Shown in pieces: positions 36,203 through 45,320 of a DNA stretch of 64,000 nucleotides. The notes below the pieces were generated by a model. It was given only the letters and a program-made list of their open reading frames with translations. It was not told the origin of the DNA and did not search any database. Each line of letters opens with the position of its first letter. Within the stretch, counting starts at the first letter, position 1. Source of the DNA: Verrucomicrobiales bacterium (lineage in GTDB: Bacteria > Verrucomicrobiota > Verrucomicrobiia > Limisphaerales > J093); NCBI GenBank assembly GCA_024233215.1, contig JACKPW010000002.1:310001-374000 (forward strand), written 5' to 3'. The position numbers were made by a program, and so were the translations under genes.

Positions 36203-37165
36203 TCAGTCGAACGCGTGACCGGCGCAGCAGAGCACGTTCTTCACCTTGTGCCGGACGAGGTCCTTCACGGCGGCGCGGGCCGGCCCGAGGTACTTGCGGG
36301 GATCGAATTCGCCCGGCTTCTCGGAGAACACCTTGCGGATGCCGGCGGTCATGGCGATGCGCAGGTCGGTGTCGATGTTGACCTTTGTGCAACCGACGCG
36401 ACGGGCCACTTCGATGTCCGCTTCCGGCACCCCCTGGGCATCCGGCATCTTGCCACCGTACTTGTTGACCTCGGCCACCAGATGCTGCGGGACACTGGAG
36501 GCGCCGTGGAGCACCAGCGGGTAATCGCCCATGCCGGCGTCCATGAGGGCCTTCTTGATGAGCTTCAGACGCTCGAGATCGAGGTGCTGGGTGCCCTTGA
36601 ACTTGTAGGCGCCATGGCTGTTGCCAATGGCCACCGCCAGGGAGTCACAGCCCGTCTGCTTCACGAATTCCACGGCCTCGTCGGGCTCGGTGTAGTGGCC
36701 GCTGCTGGAATGCGCGCCGCCTTCCTCGCCGTCGTCAAACTGCGCCCCGACCAGATGACCAAGCTCGGACTCGACCGAGCAATTGTGCTGGTGGGCGTAT
36801 TCCACGACCTTCTGGGTGATCTCCACGTTCTTCTCGAAGGGTTCGTGCGAAGCGTCGATCATGACGCTGGTGAAGCCGTCGTCGATGCACTCCTTGCAGA
36901 GCTCGAAGGTGTCGCCGTGATCCAAGTGGACGGCGATGGGGATGGTGGAAAGGCTGACCGCGGCCTCGATGAGTTTCTTCAGGTACACCGGGTTGGCGTA
37001 CTGGCGGGCGCCCTTGGAGATTTGGAGCATCAGAGGAGCCTTCTCCTCTTCACAGGCCTCAACAATGGCCTGGATCAACTCCATGTTGTTCACGTTGAAA
37101 GCCCCGAGGGCGTACTTGCCCGCGAGAGCCTTGGCAAAAAGATCGCGCGTATGTGTCAGTGGCAT
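36203..37165 (-). CDS. fba: Class II fructose-bisphosphate aldolase
   Basis: Zinc-dependent aldolase that cleaves fructose 1,6-bisphosphate to DHAP and glyceraldehyde 3-phosphate, cytoplasmic glycolysis/gluconeogenesis. 320 aa, near the usual length for the short class IIb type. Motifs: GAFNVNNMELIQAIVEAC near the N-terminus, VHLDHGDTFELCKECIDDGF with metal-binding His and catalytic Asp around residue 80, VESELGHLVGAQ near 130, AIGNSHGAYKF near 175, PLVLHGASSVP near 210 and CTKVNIDTDLRIA near 260. ATG at 37165 is followed directly by the conserved N-terminus. Single gene with its own promoter presumably in the 37166-37240 spacer. Confidence 0.95.
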   Translation of the reverse strand: MPLTHTRDLFAKALAGKYALGAFNVNNMELIQAIVEACEEEKAPLMLQISKGARQYANPVYLKKLIEAAVSLSTIPIAVHLDHGDTFELCKECIDDGFTSVMIDASHEPFEKNVEITQKVVEYAHQHNCSVESELGHLVGAQFDDGEEGGAHSSSGHYTEPDEAVEFVKQTGCDSLAVAIGNSHGAYKFKGTQHLDLERLKLIKKALMDAGMGDYPLVLHGASSVPQHLVAEVNKYGGKMPDAQGVPEADIEVARRVGCTKVNIDTDLRIAMTAGIRKVFSEKPGEFDPRKYLGPARAAVKDLVRHKVKNVLCCAGHAFD

Positions 37166-37346
37166 AACTCAACTCGTCAATTTCAGTTTTCATTCGGTCA
37201 TCGAATAATGACCGTCCCGAAGTTTAGGCGAGCGCGTCGCGATGGGAAGCGAAAAAGGAACTGGGCCGAGGCCGGCGTGGTGGGCGCGAAGCGCGCCTCA
37301 AGGCAGCTTGTGCACGGTCGAAGCCCGTGACACTCTGGTGCCTCGT

Positions 37347-38732
37347 ATGCTCTCACCGTTCCTTGGCTTTGCTCCTTCCTGCTCCTCGGTTCCGAAGGCC
37401 CGCAGACAGTCGGTTCCCCGACTCCACCAGCCCGTCCTGCCGGTCGCCGGGCTTCCCGCCGCCTCTTGCAGGACCAGTTCCTGGCGCCGGTTTGCCTGCG
37501 TCCTAGCCACCGCGACCCTGCTGCCGTCGCTCGTGTCGGCAGCAGAGGAGGCGGCTTCTCCTTTGCCGACCCGCGACTACCACTTCGACCGGACCATTTC
37601 CCGCCCGGTGCTCGAGAACTATCTCTCCCGGTCCATCAGCATGGAGGGTCTGCTCAACGGGCGGGGGGACCTGACCGACAACATCCGCATGTTGCAGCAG
37701 ATCGGCGCCAAGTTCATCGGCCGCAGCCTGTGTCTGTGGGGCGGTGAGGGGAACCTGGTTCAGAACCTTGAACGAGCCCGTCAACAAGTGCCTCAGGTGC
37801 ATGCGGCCGATCCCGACATGGTGTTGCAGGCGTGCATCTTCGAGATCGTGACCACCCAGGTTGAACAGGTTCCCGTGCCGGACTGGGCGTTTCGCGCTTT
37901 GGGAATGCAGGCGGAGGACCGCCCTTTCCGCTACGCCGACATGCTCTATCCGAACGGGCGTTTCAAGGATCACTGGCGAACCGGGCAATCCGTTCCGGAC
38001 GTGAGCCAGCCGGAGACCAAGCTGTGGTTCTACTTCCTTGGCGCGTCGTTCATCGACCTCGGTTGCGAAGCCATTCATCTGGGACAAACCGAGTTGATGA
38101 ATCACAACGACCGGGACCTGGCCCACTACGCGGAGGTGCTGGCGTTGATCCGGTCGCACGCGGCCCGCCAGGGGCGTCGCCACCTGGTGCTGCTGGATTC
38201 TCACGTGCCGAGTGGCGGCTTGCTGCGGGAGGGACGGTTGTTGATGGATTTCCATTCCTTTCCGCTGCGGATCAAGGAGGTGCCTGCGAAACCGCAGGAG
38301 GCGATTCTGGAACTGGGCTTTTCGGACGGGCTCTACGGTCGGAGCAAAGGGGGCATGACCTTCAGCGGTTGGGAGTGCGAGCATTTGCCCTACCTCGTGG
38401 AAATCGACAACTGGGGGGCGAGCCGCCAACCGGGTGAGGCCGGCGCGGGCGGTATCTGGGTGTGGGGCTACGATGAGATCACCTGGTTCGCGCACCAGCC
38501 CCGGGATTACCGCGCGGCCTGGCTGCGCTACGCGTGGGACTGGGTTCGCCGGACCGATTCCAACGGTTTCCTGCAAATGCCGGGCAGCCGGACGCTGCGG
38601 TCTCCCCGCGACAACCTGCGCTGGTATCACGCGAACAATCCCAGCCCGGCGGTCCCCACCGGATTCGGCGATGAGGCGGGCATCCAGGCCGTTTGGGCGG
38701 CGGACTCCGAGGTCGCTGTTTCCGTGCGGTAA
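37347..38732 (+). CDS. Conserved secreted protein of unknown function
   Basis: About 461 aa when started at ATG 37347 (MLSPFLGFAP); the frame is open to ATG 37242 and neither start has a good ribosome-binding site. A hydrophobic stretch RRFACVLATATLLPSLVSA just before AEEAASPLPTRDYHF is the likely signal peptide, which implies that much of the upstream sequence may not be translated. The mature part contains patterns such as NYLSRSISMEGLLNGRG, MLQQIGAKFIGRSLCLWGGE, LGCEAIHLGQTELMNHND, HLVLLDSHVPSGG and GGIWVWGYDEITWF, suggesting a TIM-barrel, glycosidase-like fold with carboxylate-rich loops. I do not recognise the family with certainty. Not obviously linked to its neighbours. Confidence 0.6.
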   Translation: MLSPFLGFAPSCSSVPKARRQSVPRLHQPVLPVAGLPAASCRTSSWRRFACVLATATLLPSLVSAAEEAASPLPTRDYHFDRTISRPVLENYLSRSISMEGLLNGRGDLTDNIRMLQQIGAKFIGRSLCLWGGEGNLVQNLERARQQVPQVHAADPDMVLQACIFEIVTTQVEQVPVPDWAFRALGMQAEDRPFRYADMLYPNGRFKDHWRTGQSVPDVSQPETKLWFYFLGASFIDLGCEAIHLGQTELMNHNDRDLAHYAEVLALIRSHAARQGRRHLVLLDSHVPSGGLLREGRLLMDFHSFPLRIKEVPAKPQEAILELGFSDGLYGRSKGGMTFSGWECEHLPYLVEIDNWGASRQPGEAGAGGIWVWGYDEITWFAHQPRDYRAAWLRYAWDWVRRTDSNGFLQMPGSRTLRSPRDNLRWYHANNPSPAVPTGFGDEAGIQAVWAADSEVAVSVR

Positions 38733-38868
38733 CGCGTCGGGGTGATCTGAAGTGGGTGTGGCTCAGCCTCCGGAGGCCCACTCGCCCTCGGCGGACTCCG
38801 GCAAGGAAGGAGTTGGGATGCACCTCCACGGCCTCGCTCCAACCCGGCGAACACCGCGACCCGGCCAC

Positions 38869-38900
38869 CAACTTCGTGTTGCAGGTGCAACACGAAGTTG
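38869..38900. repeat. Perfect 15-bp inverted repeat, copy 1
   Basis: CAACTTCGTGTTGCA-GG-TGCAACACGAAGTTG is a perfect palindrome with a 2-bp centre. It lies 136 bp after a stop codon and has no T-run. Confidence 0.75.
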
Positions 38901-38966
38901 CTCACGCCCTTCAGTCGGACACCTATCGGTCTCGCCCTCGAACCCGGTAGCCATCGCTCCACGACC

Positions 38967-39002
38967 AACAACTTTCTGTTGCAGGTGCAACACGAAGTTG
39001 TT
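38967..39002. repeat. 17-bp inverted repeat, copy 2, two mismatches
   Basis: AACAACTTTCTGTTGCA-GG-TGCAACACGAAGTTGTT repeats copy 1 with the right arm and centre identical and two adjacent bases changed in the left arm. The stem is extended by two base pairs relative to copy 1. The centres are exactly 100 bp apart. Confidence 0.75.
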
Positions 39003-39129
39003 CGGGCCTTCCAGCCTTGCGCGTGTCGATGCCGTCGAGATTTAGCCCGGGTTGCCTGCCGTTCGCTCGCCTTGACGACGATTCTGTGTCGGAATCTCGC
39101 GATCAGCGGCTTCCTTGGGGCAGGAACAT

Positions 39130-42100
39130 ATGACAGATGCCCGCGAACTTCTGCAACGCTACGCCCGGGACGGCTCGGAAACGGCCTTCCGGGAACTGGT
39201 CCGTCGCTATCTCGACCTGGTTCATTCCGTCGCCTTCAGGCGGGTGGGTGGGGATGCCCACCTGGCCCGGGACGTGGCCCAGCAGGTCTTCACGGACTTG
39301 GCCCGAAAGGCGCGCGCCGGCGAAGGGTCCTTTGGCAACGGGCCGACCCACCTTGGCGGCTGGCTGCATCGGCACGCCTGCCTGGTGTCTTCAACCCTGG
39401 TTCGTTCCGAGCAACGCCGGCGACGCCGGGAATCCCAGGCTGCGGCCATGAACCTCCTTGAGCAAGCCGGCGAGGCGAAATGGCAGGACCTCGCGCCGGA
39501 ACTCGATGCCGCCATCAACGAACTCTCCGCCCCGGATCGCGACGCCATTCTGCTGCGATTCTACGAGAAGCAGGATTTCCGGACCGTGGGAGCCGGACTG
39601 GGCATCAGCGAGGACGCGGCGCAGAAACGGGTCAGCCGGGCCGTGGACAAGTTGCGCGCGCTGCTTGGAGTGCGCGGAGTGAGCCTTTCGGCAGCGGGTT
39701 TGCTGGGGTTGATGGGAGAGCATGCGGTGGAGGCGGCGCCGGTCGGATTGGAAACCGCGATCTGCGAGGCGGCCCTGGCAGGCACGGCCGTGGCCGGGAG
39801 TGGATTGCTGGCAATGCTGCTGCGATCCCTCACCACCGTTCGCGGTGGGGTGGCGGTGGGCGTTGCGCTCGTGGCCATCGTGGCCACGCCCTGGCTGCTG
39901 CAGCTCGGTGGAGTTCATCGGGATGCTGAAGCGGCGGAGGCCGGCGCATCGCAGTCGTCGATGGACGAAACCCGGAGCGCTGCGACTTCAGCCGGATCAC
40001 CGGGCGAGGAATCCGGAAGCGCTGACCCGGCCACGGTGGCAAGTGCGACCACCCTGACGGAGAACGAACTCCGCCTGACCATTGTCACCGCGGACACCGG
40101 CAACCCGGTCCCCAACGTGGAGGTGAAACGTCGGGCCTGGACCCTGGCGGGCACGTTCGACGAGGGCACCTTCCGGGCCGACCGCTTCGGAGCGTGCCGG
40201 GTTCCTCTGGAAGTCGGACTGGGACAACTTGAACTGACCACCCACAGCGAGGGATTGGCCGACACACGGCTGGAATGGCGACTGGACCGGGGTGAAACGA
40301 TCCCGGCGGAATACACGCTTCGGCTCGATCGGGCCGTGCCAATCGGTGGACTTGTGGTGGATGCGGACGGGCAGCCGGTTGCAGGGGCCTGGGTGGGCTT
40401 CTCTTGTGAAGAGGAACGGACCTTGCCTTCTCAACTGGAGAGACACGCCGATTTGGCCGGCGCGAAGAGTGGCGCGGACGGGCGCTGGCGGATCAACTGC
40501 CTGGCGGAAGACGTGTTCCCACGCTTGGGTGGATGGGCCAAACACCCGGACCATCTGAACTCCGTTGGGGTGGTCATGGGCCAAGATCCGCAGAGCGAAC
40601 GCGAGTTGCGTGCGGAGCAATTCGTCTTCCATCTGGGCCGCGCGATCACCGTCCACGGCACCGTGGTGGATGAGGCGGATCAACCGGTGGCGAATGCCAG
40701 CGTGCTGGTTGGGTATTTCGCCGAAGTGAGCAGTCGGACGGGCCAGACGGATGGCGCCGGCAGATTCGACATCAGAGGGTGCAGTCCCGGGAGAAGGCCG
40801 GTCGCCGCCGAAGCAGAGGGATTTGCCGCCACGACGATTTCGGCGGAGTTGGTGGAAGATATGGAGCCGGTCCGACTCGTTCTGGCGGTCGGTGCCACCT
40901 TGCGATTGCGAGTGGTGGACTCCCAAGGGCTGCCGATTGAAGGCGCCACGGTCGCGATGGCTTCGACATGGACCTTTGACTACATGGATGGGAAGGCCGA
41001 TTTGCCGCCGCCGCAAACCGGGTTTCGGCTCACGACGGACGCTGAAGGGCGGGTGGTCTGGAAGCACGCACCGGATCAGGAGATGCCCTTTCATGTGTTT
41101 GCCCGCGGGTATCAGAGGCAGAATGACATCCGCCTCCGCCCGGGCGGGCAGGAGCACGAGATCACGCTGATGCCCGCCCTGGTCGTCGAGGGCACGGTGG
41201 TGGACGCGGAGACCGGGGAGCCGGTTCCTCAGTTTCGCATGATCTGCGGCTACCCGGAACGCGGAAGTGGAGAGCCCCGATACGTCCCCATTGAGCGGTT
41301 CTGGCTGGAGTTCAGCGGCGGCGAGTTTCATGACACGATGGAAGAAGCGGTAATCGGCGGTATTCCGAACCCCGGTTACTACTTCAAGTTCGAGGCGGAG
41401 GGATATGCCTCCACGGTAAGCCGGTTGGTCGCCCCGGACGAAGGTGTGGTTCGATTCGCGGTGCGGCTCAAACCCGCCGAGGAACAGACCGTTACCGTCC
41501 TGTTGCCGAACAGTCGGCCCGCCGCCGGGGTGGATATCGGACTGCTCGCTCCGAATGCCGGGCTGGTGTTGACCCCCTCCGGGTTCTCGCGGCTCAGAAC
41601 CCGGGGACTGGACTGCCTGCGCCAGACCGATGAAGCAGGGAAATTCTCGCTGCCTTCCGATGACTCGGTCCAGGGGGTCATCGCTGCCGGAACTCCGGGG
41701 TATGTCATGGTGACGCGGGCGGCGCTTGAGGCAGACCCGGTCATTCGGCTGGCCCCCTGGGGCGGGGTAAGCGGGGTCTGCACTCAGCAGGACAGGCCGG
41801 TGGCAGGGGTCTTGCTCGGCTTGGAATCAGCCGTCAATCCGCAGACACTCAGTCTTGATTTCGAGAGGTTCCAAGTCCGGACGGATCAAGCGGGGAGATT
41901 TGACTTCCAGCGCGTGCCTCCGGGCCTGGTCCGACTCGCGCAGCGGGAGGAGGATTCGTCCGGGGGAATCACGTCCCGGCCGCGCCGTATGCTCGTCGTT
42001 GAGGCGGGAAAGATGGAGGAAATCGTTCTGACCGAGGGCGTCTCCTTGAGCGTGCACCCGCGGTGGTCAACGGAACCGGCGGCGGAGAACCCGGGTCAGG

Positions 42101-42420
42101 TCATGGGCTTCCTGAGGTCTCCGAAGCCGCAGATTCCCCCACCGCTGCTGGAGGATCCCATGGCCCTCGCAGCCTGGGCGCGACAACCTGAAAACCGGGC
42201 CTTGCTCGATGCCGTGGGGAGCTACCGACTCAGACAGCAGCCGGATGGTTCCTGGGCCACGGACGGCGTCACGCCGGGAAGCTACTTGCTGAGATTCGAG
42301 ATTCGAGCCCAGAAAGACCTGCGCCTTGTCAGCAAGTTCGAACAACCTGTGACGATCCCGCCCGCCCCGCCTGGCGGCCATGTCGATCTGGGGGAGGTCG
42401 TGTTCCAGCAGGCGGAGTAA
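39130..42420 (+). CDS. ECF sigma factor fused to a membrane anchor and large extracytoplasmic domain
   Basis: Start at ATG 39130 (MTDARELLQRYARDG); a TTG 15 bp upstream is also possible. About 1096 aa. Residues 10-95 are sigma-70 region 2 (ELVRRYLDLVHSVAFRRV, ARDVAQQVFTDLARKA). Residues 120-180 are region 4 with helix-turn-helix (LSAPDRDAILLRFYEKQDF, GLGISEDAAQKRVSRAVDKL). An Ala/Gly-rich linker leads to one transmembrane helix near 240-260 (VAVGVALVAIVATPWLLQL). The remaining 830 residues hold several carboxypeptidase-regulatory-like Ig-type domains (LVVDADGQPVAGAWV, TVVDEADQPVANASVLVGY, LRVVDSQGLPIEGATV, VEGTVVDAETGEPV). The layout implies a sigma factor tethered to the inner membrane with its sensing part outside. 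It is an unbroken frame, so the fusion is genuine in this sequence. Release would need proteolysis; no separate anti-sigma factor is adjacent. Confidence 0.85.
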   Translation: MTDARELLQRYARDGSETAFRELVRRYLDLVHSVAFRRVGGDAHLARDVAQQVFTDLARKARAGEGSFGNGPTHLGGWLHRHACLVSSTLVRSEQRRRRRESQAAAMNLLEQAGEAKWQDLAPELDAAINELSAPDRDAILLRFYEKQDFRTVGAGLGISEDAAQKRVSRAVDKLRALLGVRGVSLSAAGLLGLMGEHAVEAAPVGLETAICEAALAGTAVAGSGLLAMLLRSLTTVRGGVAVGVALVAIVATPWLLQLGGVHRDAEAAEAGASQSSMDETRSAATSAGSPGEESGSADPATVASATTLTENELRLTIVTADTGNPVPNVEVKRRAWTLAGTFDEGTFRADRFGACRVPLEVGLGQLELTTHSEGLADTRLEWRLDRGETIPAEYTLRLDRAVPIGGLVVDADGQPVAGAWVGFSCEEERTLPSQLERHADLAGAKSGADGRWRINCLAEDVFPRLGGWAKHPDHLNSVGVVMGQDPQSERELRAEQFVFHLGRAITVHGTVVDEADQPVANASVLVGYFAEVSSRTGQTDGAGRFDIRGCSPGRRPVAAEAEGFAATTISAELVEDMEPVRLVLAVGATLRLRVVDSQGLPIEGATVAMASTWTFDYMDGKADLPPPQTGFRLTTDAEGRVVWKHAPDQEMPFHVFARGYQRQNDIRLRPGGQEHEITLMPALVVEGTVVDAETGEPVPQFRMICGYPERGSGEPRYVPIERFWLEFSGGEFHDTMEEAVIGGIPNPGYYFKFEAEGYASTVSRLVAPDEGVVRFAVRLKPAEEQTVTVLLPNSRPAAGVDIGLLAPNAGLVLTPSGFSRLRTRGLDCLRQTDEAGKFSLPSDDSVQGVIAAGTPGYVMVTRAALEADPVIRLAPWGGVSGVCTQQDRPVAGVLLGLESAVNPQTLSLDFERFQVRTDQAGRFDFQRVPPGLVRLAQREEDSSGGITSRPRRMLVVEAGKMEEIVLTEGVSLSVHPRWSTEPAAENPGQVMGFLRSPKPQIPPPLLEDPMALAAWARQPENRALLDAVGSYRLRQQPDGSWATDGVTPGSYLLRFEIRAQKDLRLVSKFEQPVTIPPAPPGGHVDLGEVVFQQAE

Positions 42421-42504
42421 CCCGGCCGCCTCGAGTGGTTGCCAAGAACGTGCTGCGGTGCCTTGGGTTGACGAAGGTGCGGTTGAGTCCATAAGGTTGC
42501 GGTC

Positions 42505-43701
42505 ATGGGAATCAGGTGTCCCAGAGTGCCAATTCGGTCATTCCTGCCCTCCCCTGGGCCCGAAGGTGGATCGGCGTGCGCTTCCCCGGAGGCCGTTGTC
42601 CGGCAAGTGGGGCCTCGCTCGACGAGATCCGACCGATGGAGCCGGAGGCTGCTACTCGGGGCATTGCCTGTCATCGGCCTCATCGGCTTTCTCGTTTTTG
42701 CGCCCGCATCCGCCGTCGCCGCCGGCACGAGCATCGTAACGAGCGGCCACATCGGAGGCGGTTTCCCTTTCTACAGTGCCAACACTCCCGACGGCCCCAC
42801 GACGATCACCACCGAACACCACCTCGAGCTCGATCCCACCATCGTGTCGCCAGGCTCTCTGGACGGGCAAGGAGTGGCGGACTACGGCGAGCTCAGGGTA
42901 CGCCTCTCGGTCAAGGGGCCCAGCGCGCAAACCGGCACCTGCACGGCGAGCGCCAACGATACCTGGACAATCAACCATCCCACTCTGAACGGCACGGAGG
43001 GCGTCCTGCAGCTTGCCTTCCGTCTCGAAGGCCTCGTCACCGTCTTGGACTTGCTGAATGCCCCGTTGACTGGCGATGACCGCTTTGCCTCCGTCCAACT
43101 CAATGTGTCCATCGACGGGGAATCCGTGCTTGCCCTCGACCGATCCCTCGGGACCGGCCCCGTCTTCTACCCCGCTGAAACGGGGAGTCCAACCGTCACG
43201 GCGCCGCACAGCTTCATCTATGGTGCTCCGTTCCAGGTGGGAATGGTGCTGAAGACCATCGCGGACCCCGACAACGCGTATCTCCGGACCGATTTCAACC
43301 CGTTCTTCACCCACTACGGCGGAGGAACCGTCAGCGAGATTACGCTCGATTTCGGCAACACCGCCAAACTGGCCGTCATCGCGATCTCCAACGCAGATGG
43401 TGCCACGCAGGTGGTTGCCGACTCACTGACCGATTATCAGGCGCTCGTTTCCGCCGAGGTGCCGCCTGATTCACGCCCGCGGTTGACGATTATCCGGCAG
43501 GCGGATGGGACGGTGCGGATCGGTTGGGCGGAGGTCGCCTCGGGATGGGTTCTCGAGCAAACCGACGCCCTTGGGTCCTTCCCCGGTTCGTGGACGGAGG
43601 TTCCGGAAGGGGAGATCCAGAGCGACGCCGACGAGCGGTTTCACGTCATCGAGAGGCCTGAAGTGAGGGAGTTCTTTCGTTTGAAGCAGATGCCGCCCTG
43701 A
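42505..43701 (+). CDS. Secreted protein of unknown function with terminal RFYRV-like module
   Basis: 398 aa from the only in-frame ATG. A long basic N-region precedes a hydrophobic core (RRLLLGALPVIGLIGFLVF) and a probable cleavage site near ASAVAAGTS. The central part (about residues 75-305) is Thr/Ser/Asp-rich with beta character and has no motif I recognise. The C-terminal 65 residues (RLTIIRQADGTVRIGWAEV to REFFRLKQMPP) belong to the same terminal module as other secreted proteins of this window, with WVLEQTDALGSFPGSW at its middle. The gene lies 84 bp after the sigma-fusion gene and could be co-transcribed with it, making it a candidate target or partner, but this is only inference. Confidence 0.6.
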   Translation: MGIRCPRVPIRSFLPSPGPEGGSACASPEAVVRQVGPRSTRSDRWSRRLLLGALPVIGLIGFLVFAPASAVAAGTSIVTSGHIGGGFPFYSANTPDGPTTITTEHHLELDPTIVSPGSLDGQGVADYGELRVRLSVKGPSAQTGTCTASANDTWTINHPTLNGTEGVLQLAFRLEGLVTVLDLLNAPLTGDDRFASVQLNVSIDGESVLALDRSLGTGPVFYPAETGSPTVTAPHSFIYGAPFQVGMVLKTIADPDNAYLRTDFNPFFTHYGGGTVSEITLDFGNTAKLAVIAISNADGATQVVADSLTDYQALVSAEVPPDSRPRLTIIRQADGTVRIGWAEVASGWVLEQTDALGSFPGSWTEVPEGEIQSDADERFHVIERPEVREFFRLKQMPP

Positions 43702-43798
43702 TGGACGGCTCTTCGTCGCATCCACCGGGTCCGAGGTGGACAAACTGCGCGGGTGTTGCCATCTTGCCCGGCCGGGGTGCCGGGCCTATGCTGCGGGC

Positions 43799-45232
43799 AT
43801 GGCAAAGCGGATGACAGGCAGGTGGGTTTTCCTGTGGCTGGCGCTGGCGACCGTGTTTCCGGTCCGGGCGGTGGATCTGGAGGCTCCCGGTTCGGCCCCC
43901 GACCGGACCACCAACCAGGTGTTCGTTTTACCCATCCGCGATGACATCTTTGAGCCGATGGTCTACCTGGTGCGGCGCGGGGTGAAGGCGGCGATGGATG
44001 CCCGGGCCGACACGTTGGTTCTCGACATGAACACCAACGGGGGCGAGGTGGGCGCCACCCTGGAGATCATCGACATCCTCTCGAAGTTCGAGGGCCGCAA
44101 GGTCACCTACGTGAACGCCAAGGCCTATTCCGCGGGAGCGTTCATCTCGGTGGCGACGGAGGCCATTTACATGGCGCCGGAAAGCGTCATTGGCGCGGCG
44201 GCCCCCATCATGATGAGTCCCGGCGGGACGGGCGTGGAGGAAATGCCCAGCACCGTGGAGGTCAAGATGACCTCTGCGCTCAGCGCCAAGATCCGCGCCT
44301 ACGCCCAGAAATACGGGCACAACACCCAGGTGGTGAATGCCATGATCAACAAACAGACCGAGTTGATCATCGACGGCAAGACGCTGAACGAGAAGGGTCA
44401 GATTCTCACGCTGACCAACCGGGAGGCCGCCGAGGAATACGGCGATCCGCCGAAGCCGTTGTTGTCGGCCGGCACGGTGGATTCACTCGATGCGGTGATT
44501 GCGAAGCTGGGGGAAACCGGGGCGAAGGTCACCCGGATCGAGCCGACCGGTGCCGAGCGCCTGGCCACCTGGCTGACGGCCTTGAACTGGCTGTGGTTGA
44601 TCATCGGCGTGGCGGGAATCTACCTCGAAATCAAGACGCCGGGATTTGGCCTGCCCGGGATCGCCGGCATCTGCGGCTTCGCCCTTTACTTTCTGGGGAG
44701 CTATGTCGCGGGGTTGTCCGGCCTGGAGTGGGCGGTCCTGTTCGTGGTGGGGCTGATCCTGGTGGCCCTGGAGATCTTCGTCTGGCCGGGGACGGTGGTG
44801 TCCGGTCTGGCCGGCCTGGGGCTGATCTTCGTCAGCCTGGTGATGGCGCTGGTGGACATGTATCCCGGCATGCCGGCGGTGCCGACCCTGCCGCAGTTGC
44901 GGTTGCCGTTGCGGGATCTCGGCATCGCCGCCATCGGTTCCGTCGCGGTGATCGTGATTCTGGCGCGTCTGCTGCCAAAGACCCCGTTCTATCCGGTGCT
45001 GGTCAGCCAGGACGCGAGCGGGGTGACGTCCGTGCGGAGCCGGGAGGCGGCGGCTGATTCCCGGGTCGGGCGCGAGGGGATTGCGTTGTCCCCGCTGCAT
45101 CCCGGCGGCAAGGCGCAGTTTGGCGAGGAGATCATCGACGTCACCACACAGGGGGAGATGATCGATCGGGGTGCCCCGGTGCGGATCCTCCGTCACAGCC
45201 TGGGGGAGGCCGTGGTGGAGCGGGTGAAGTGA
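43799..45232 (+). CDS. NfeD-family membrane-bound ClpP-like serine protease
   Basis: Start at ATG 43799 (MAKRMTGRWVFLWLALATVF), which gives a normal signal peptide. 477 aa. The ClpP/crotonase-like protease domain covers about residues 35-240: LVLDMNTNGGEVGATLEI, VNAKAYSAGAFISVATEAIY with the presumed catalytic Ser, and ESVIGAAAPIMMSP. Four or five transmembrane helices follow (LNWLWLIIGVAGIYLEI, GIAGICGFALYFLGSYVAGL, WAVLFVVGLILVALEIFVW, and others). A small C-terminal NfeD OB-fold domain (GREGIALSPLHPGGKAQFG) closes the protein. The family is known to process membrane proteins and usually sits beside an SPFH/flotillin gene; none is seen here. Confidence 0.9.
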   Translation: MAKRMTGRWVFLWLALATVFPVRAVDLEAPGSAPDRTTNQVFVLPIRDDIFEPMVYLVRRGVKAAMDARADTLVLDMNTNGGEVGATLEIIDILSKFEGRKVTYVNAKAYSAGAFISVATEAIYMAPESVIGAAAPIMMSPGGTGVEEMPSTVEVKMTSALSAKIRAYAQKYGHNTQVVNAMINKQTELIIDGKTLNEKGQILTLTNREAAEEYGDPPKPLLSAGTVDSLDAVIAKLGETGAKVTRIEPTGAERLATWLTALNWLWLIIGVAGIYLEIKTPGFGLPGIAGICGFALYFLGSYVAGLSGLEWAVLFVVGLILVALEIFVWPGTVVSGLAGLGLIFVSLVMALVDMYPGMPAVPTLPQLRLPLRDLGIAAIGSVAVIVILARLLPKTPFYPVLVSQDASGVTSVRSREAAADSRVGREGIALSPLHPGGKAQFGEEIIDVTTQGEMIDRGAPVRILRHSLGEAVVERVK

Positions 45233-45320
45233 GTCCAACCGGCGGGGCCGGCAGGGCGGTTCCCCGGGATTGAACCCGCGGTGCTGGGTGCTGGGTGGCG
45301 GTTACCCGGCGCGAAGGGGC

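Larger units (their letters stand above)
38733..39129. other. Intergenic region with two hairpin repeats
   Basis: A 397-bp spacer between a secreted unknown and the sigma-factor fusion gene. It contains two long hairpin elements exactly 100 bp apart. Otherwise I see no gene, and no convincing promoter. Confidence 0.5.
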
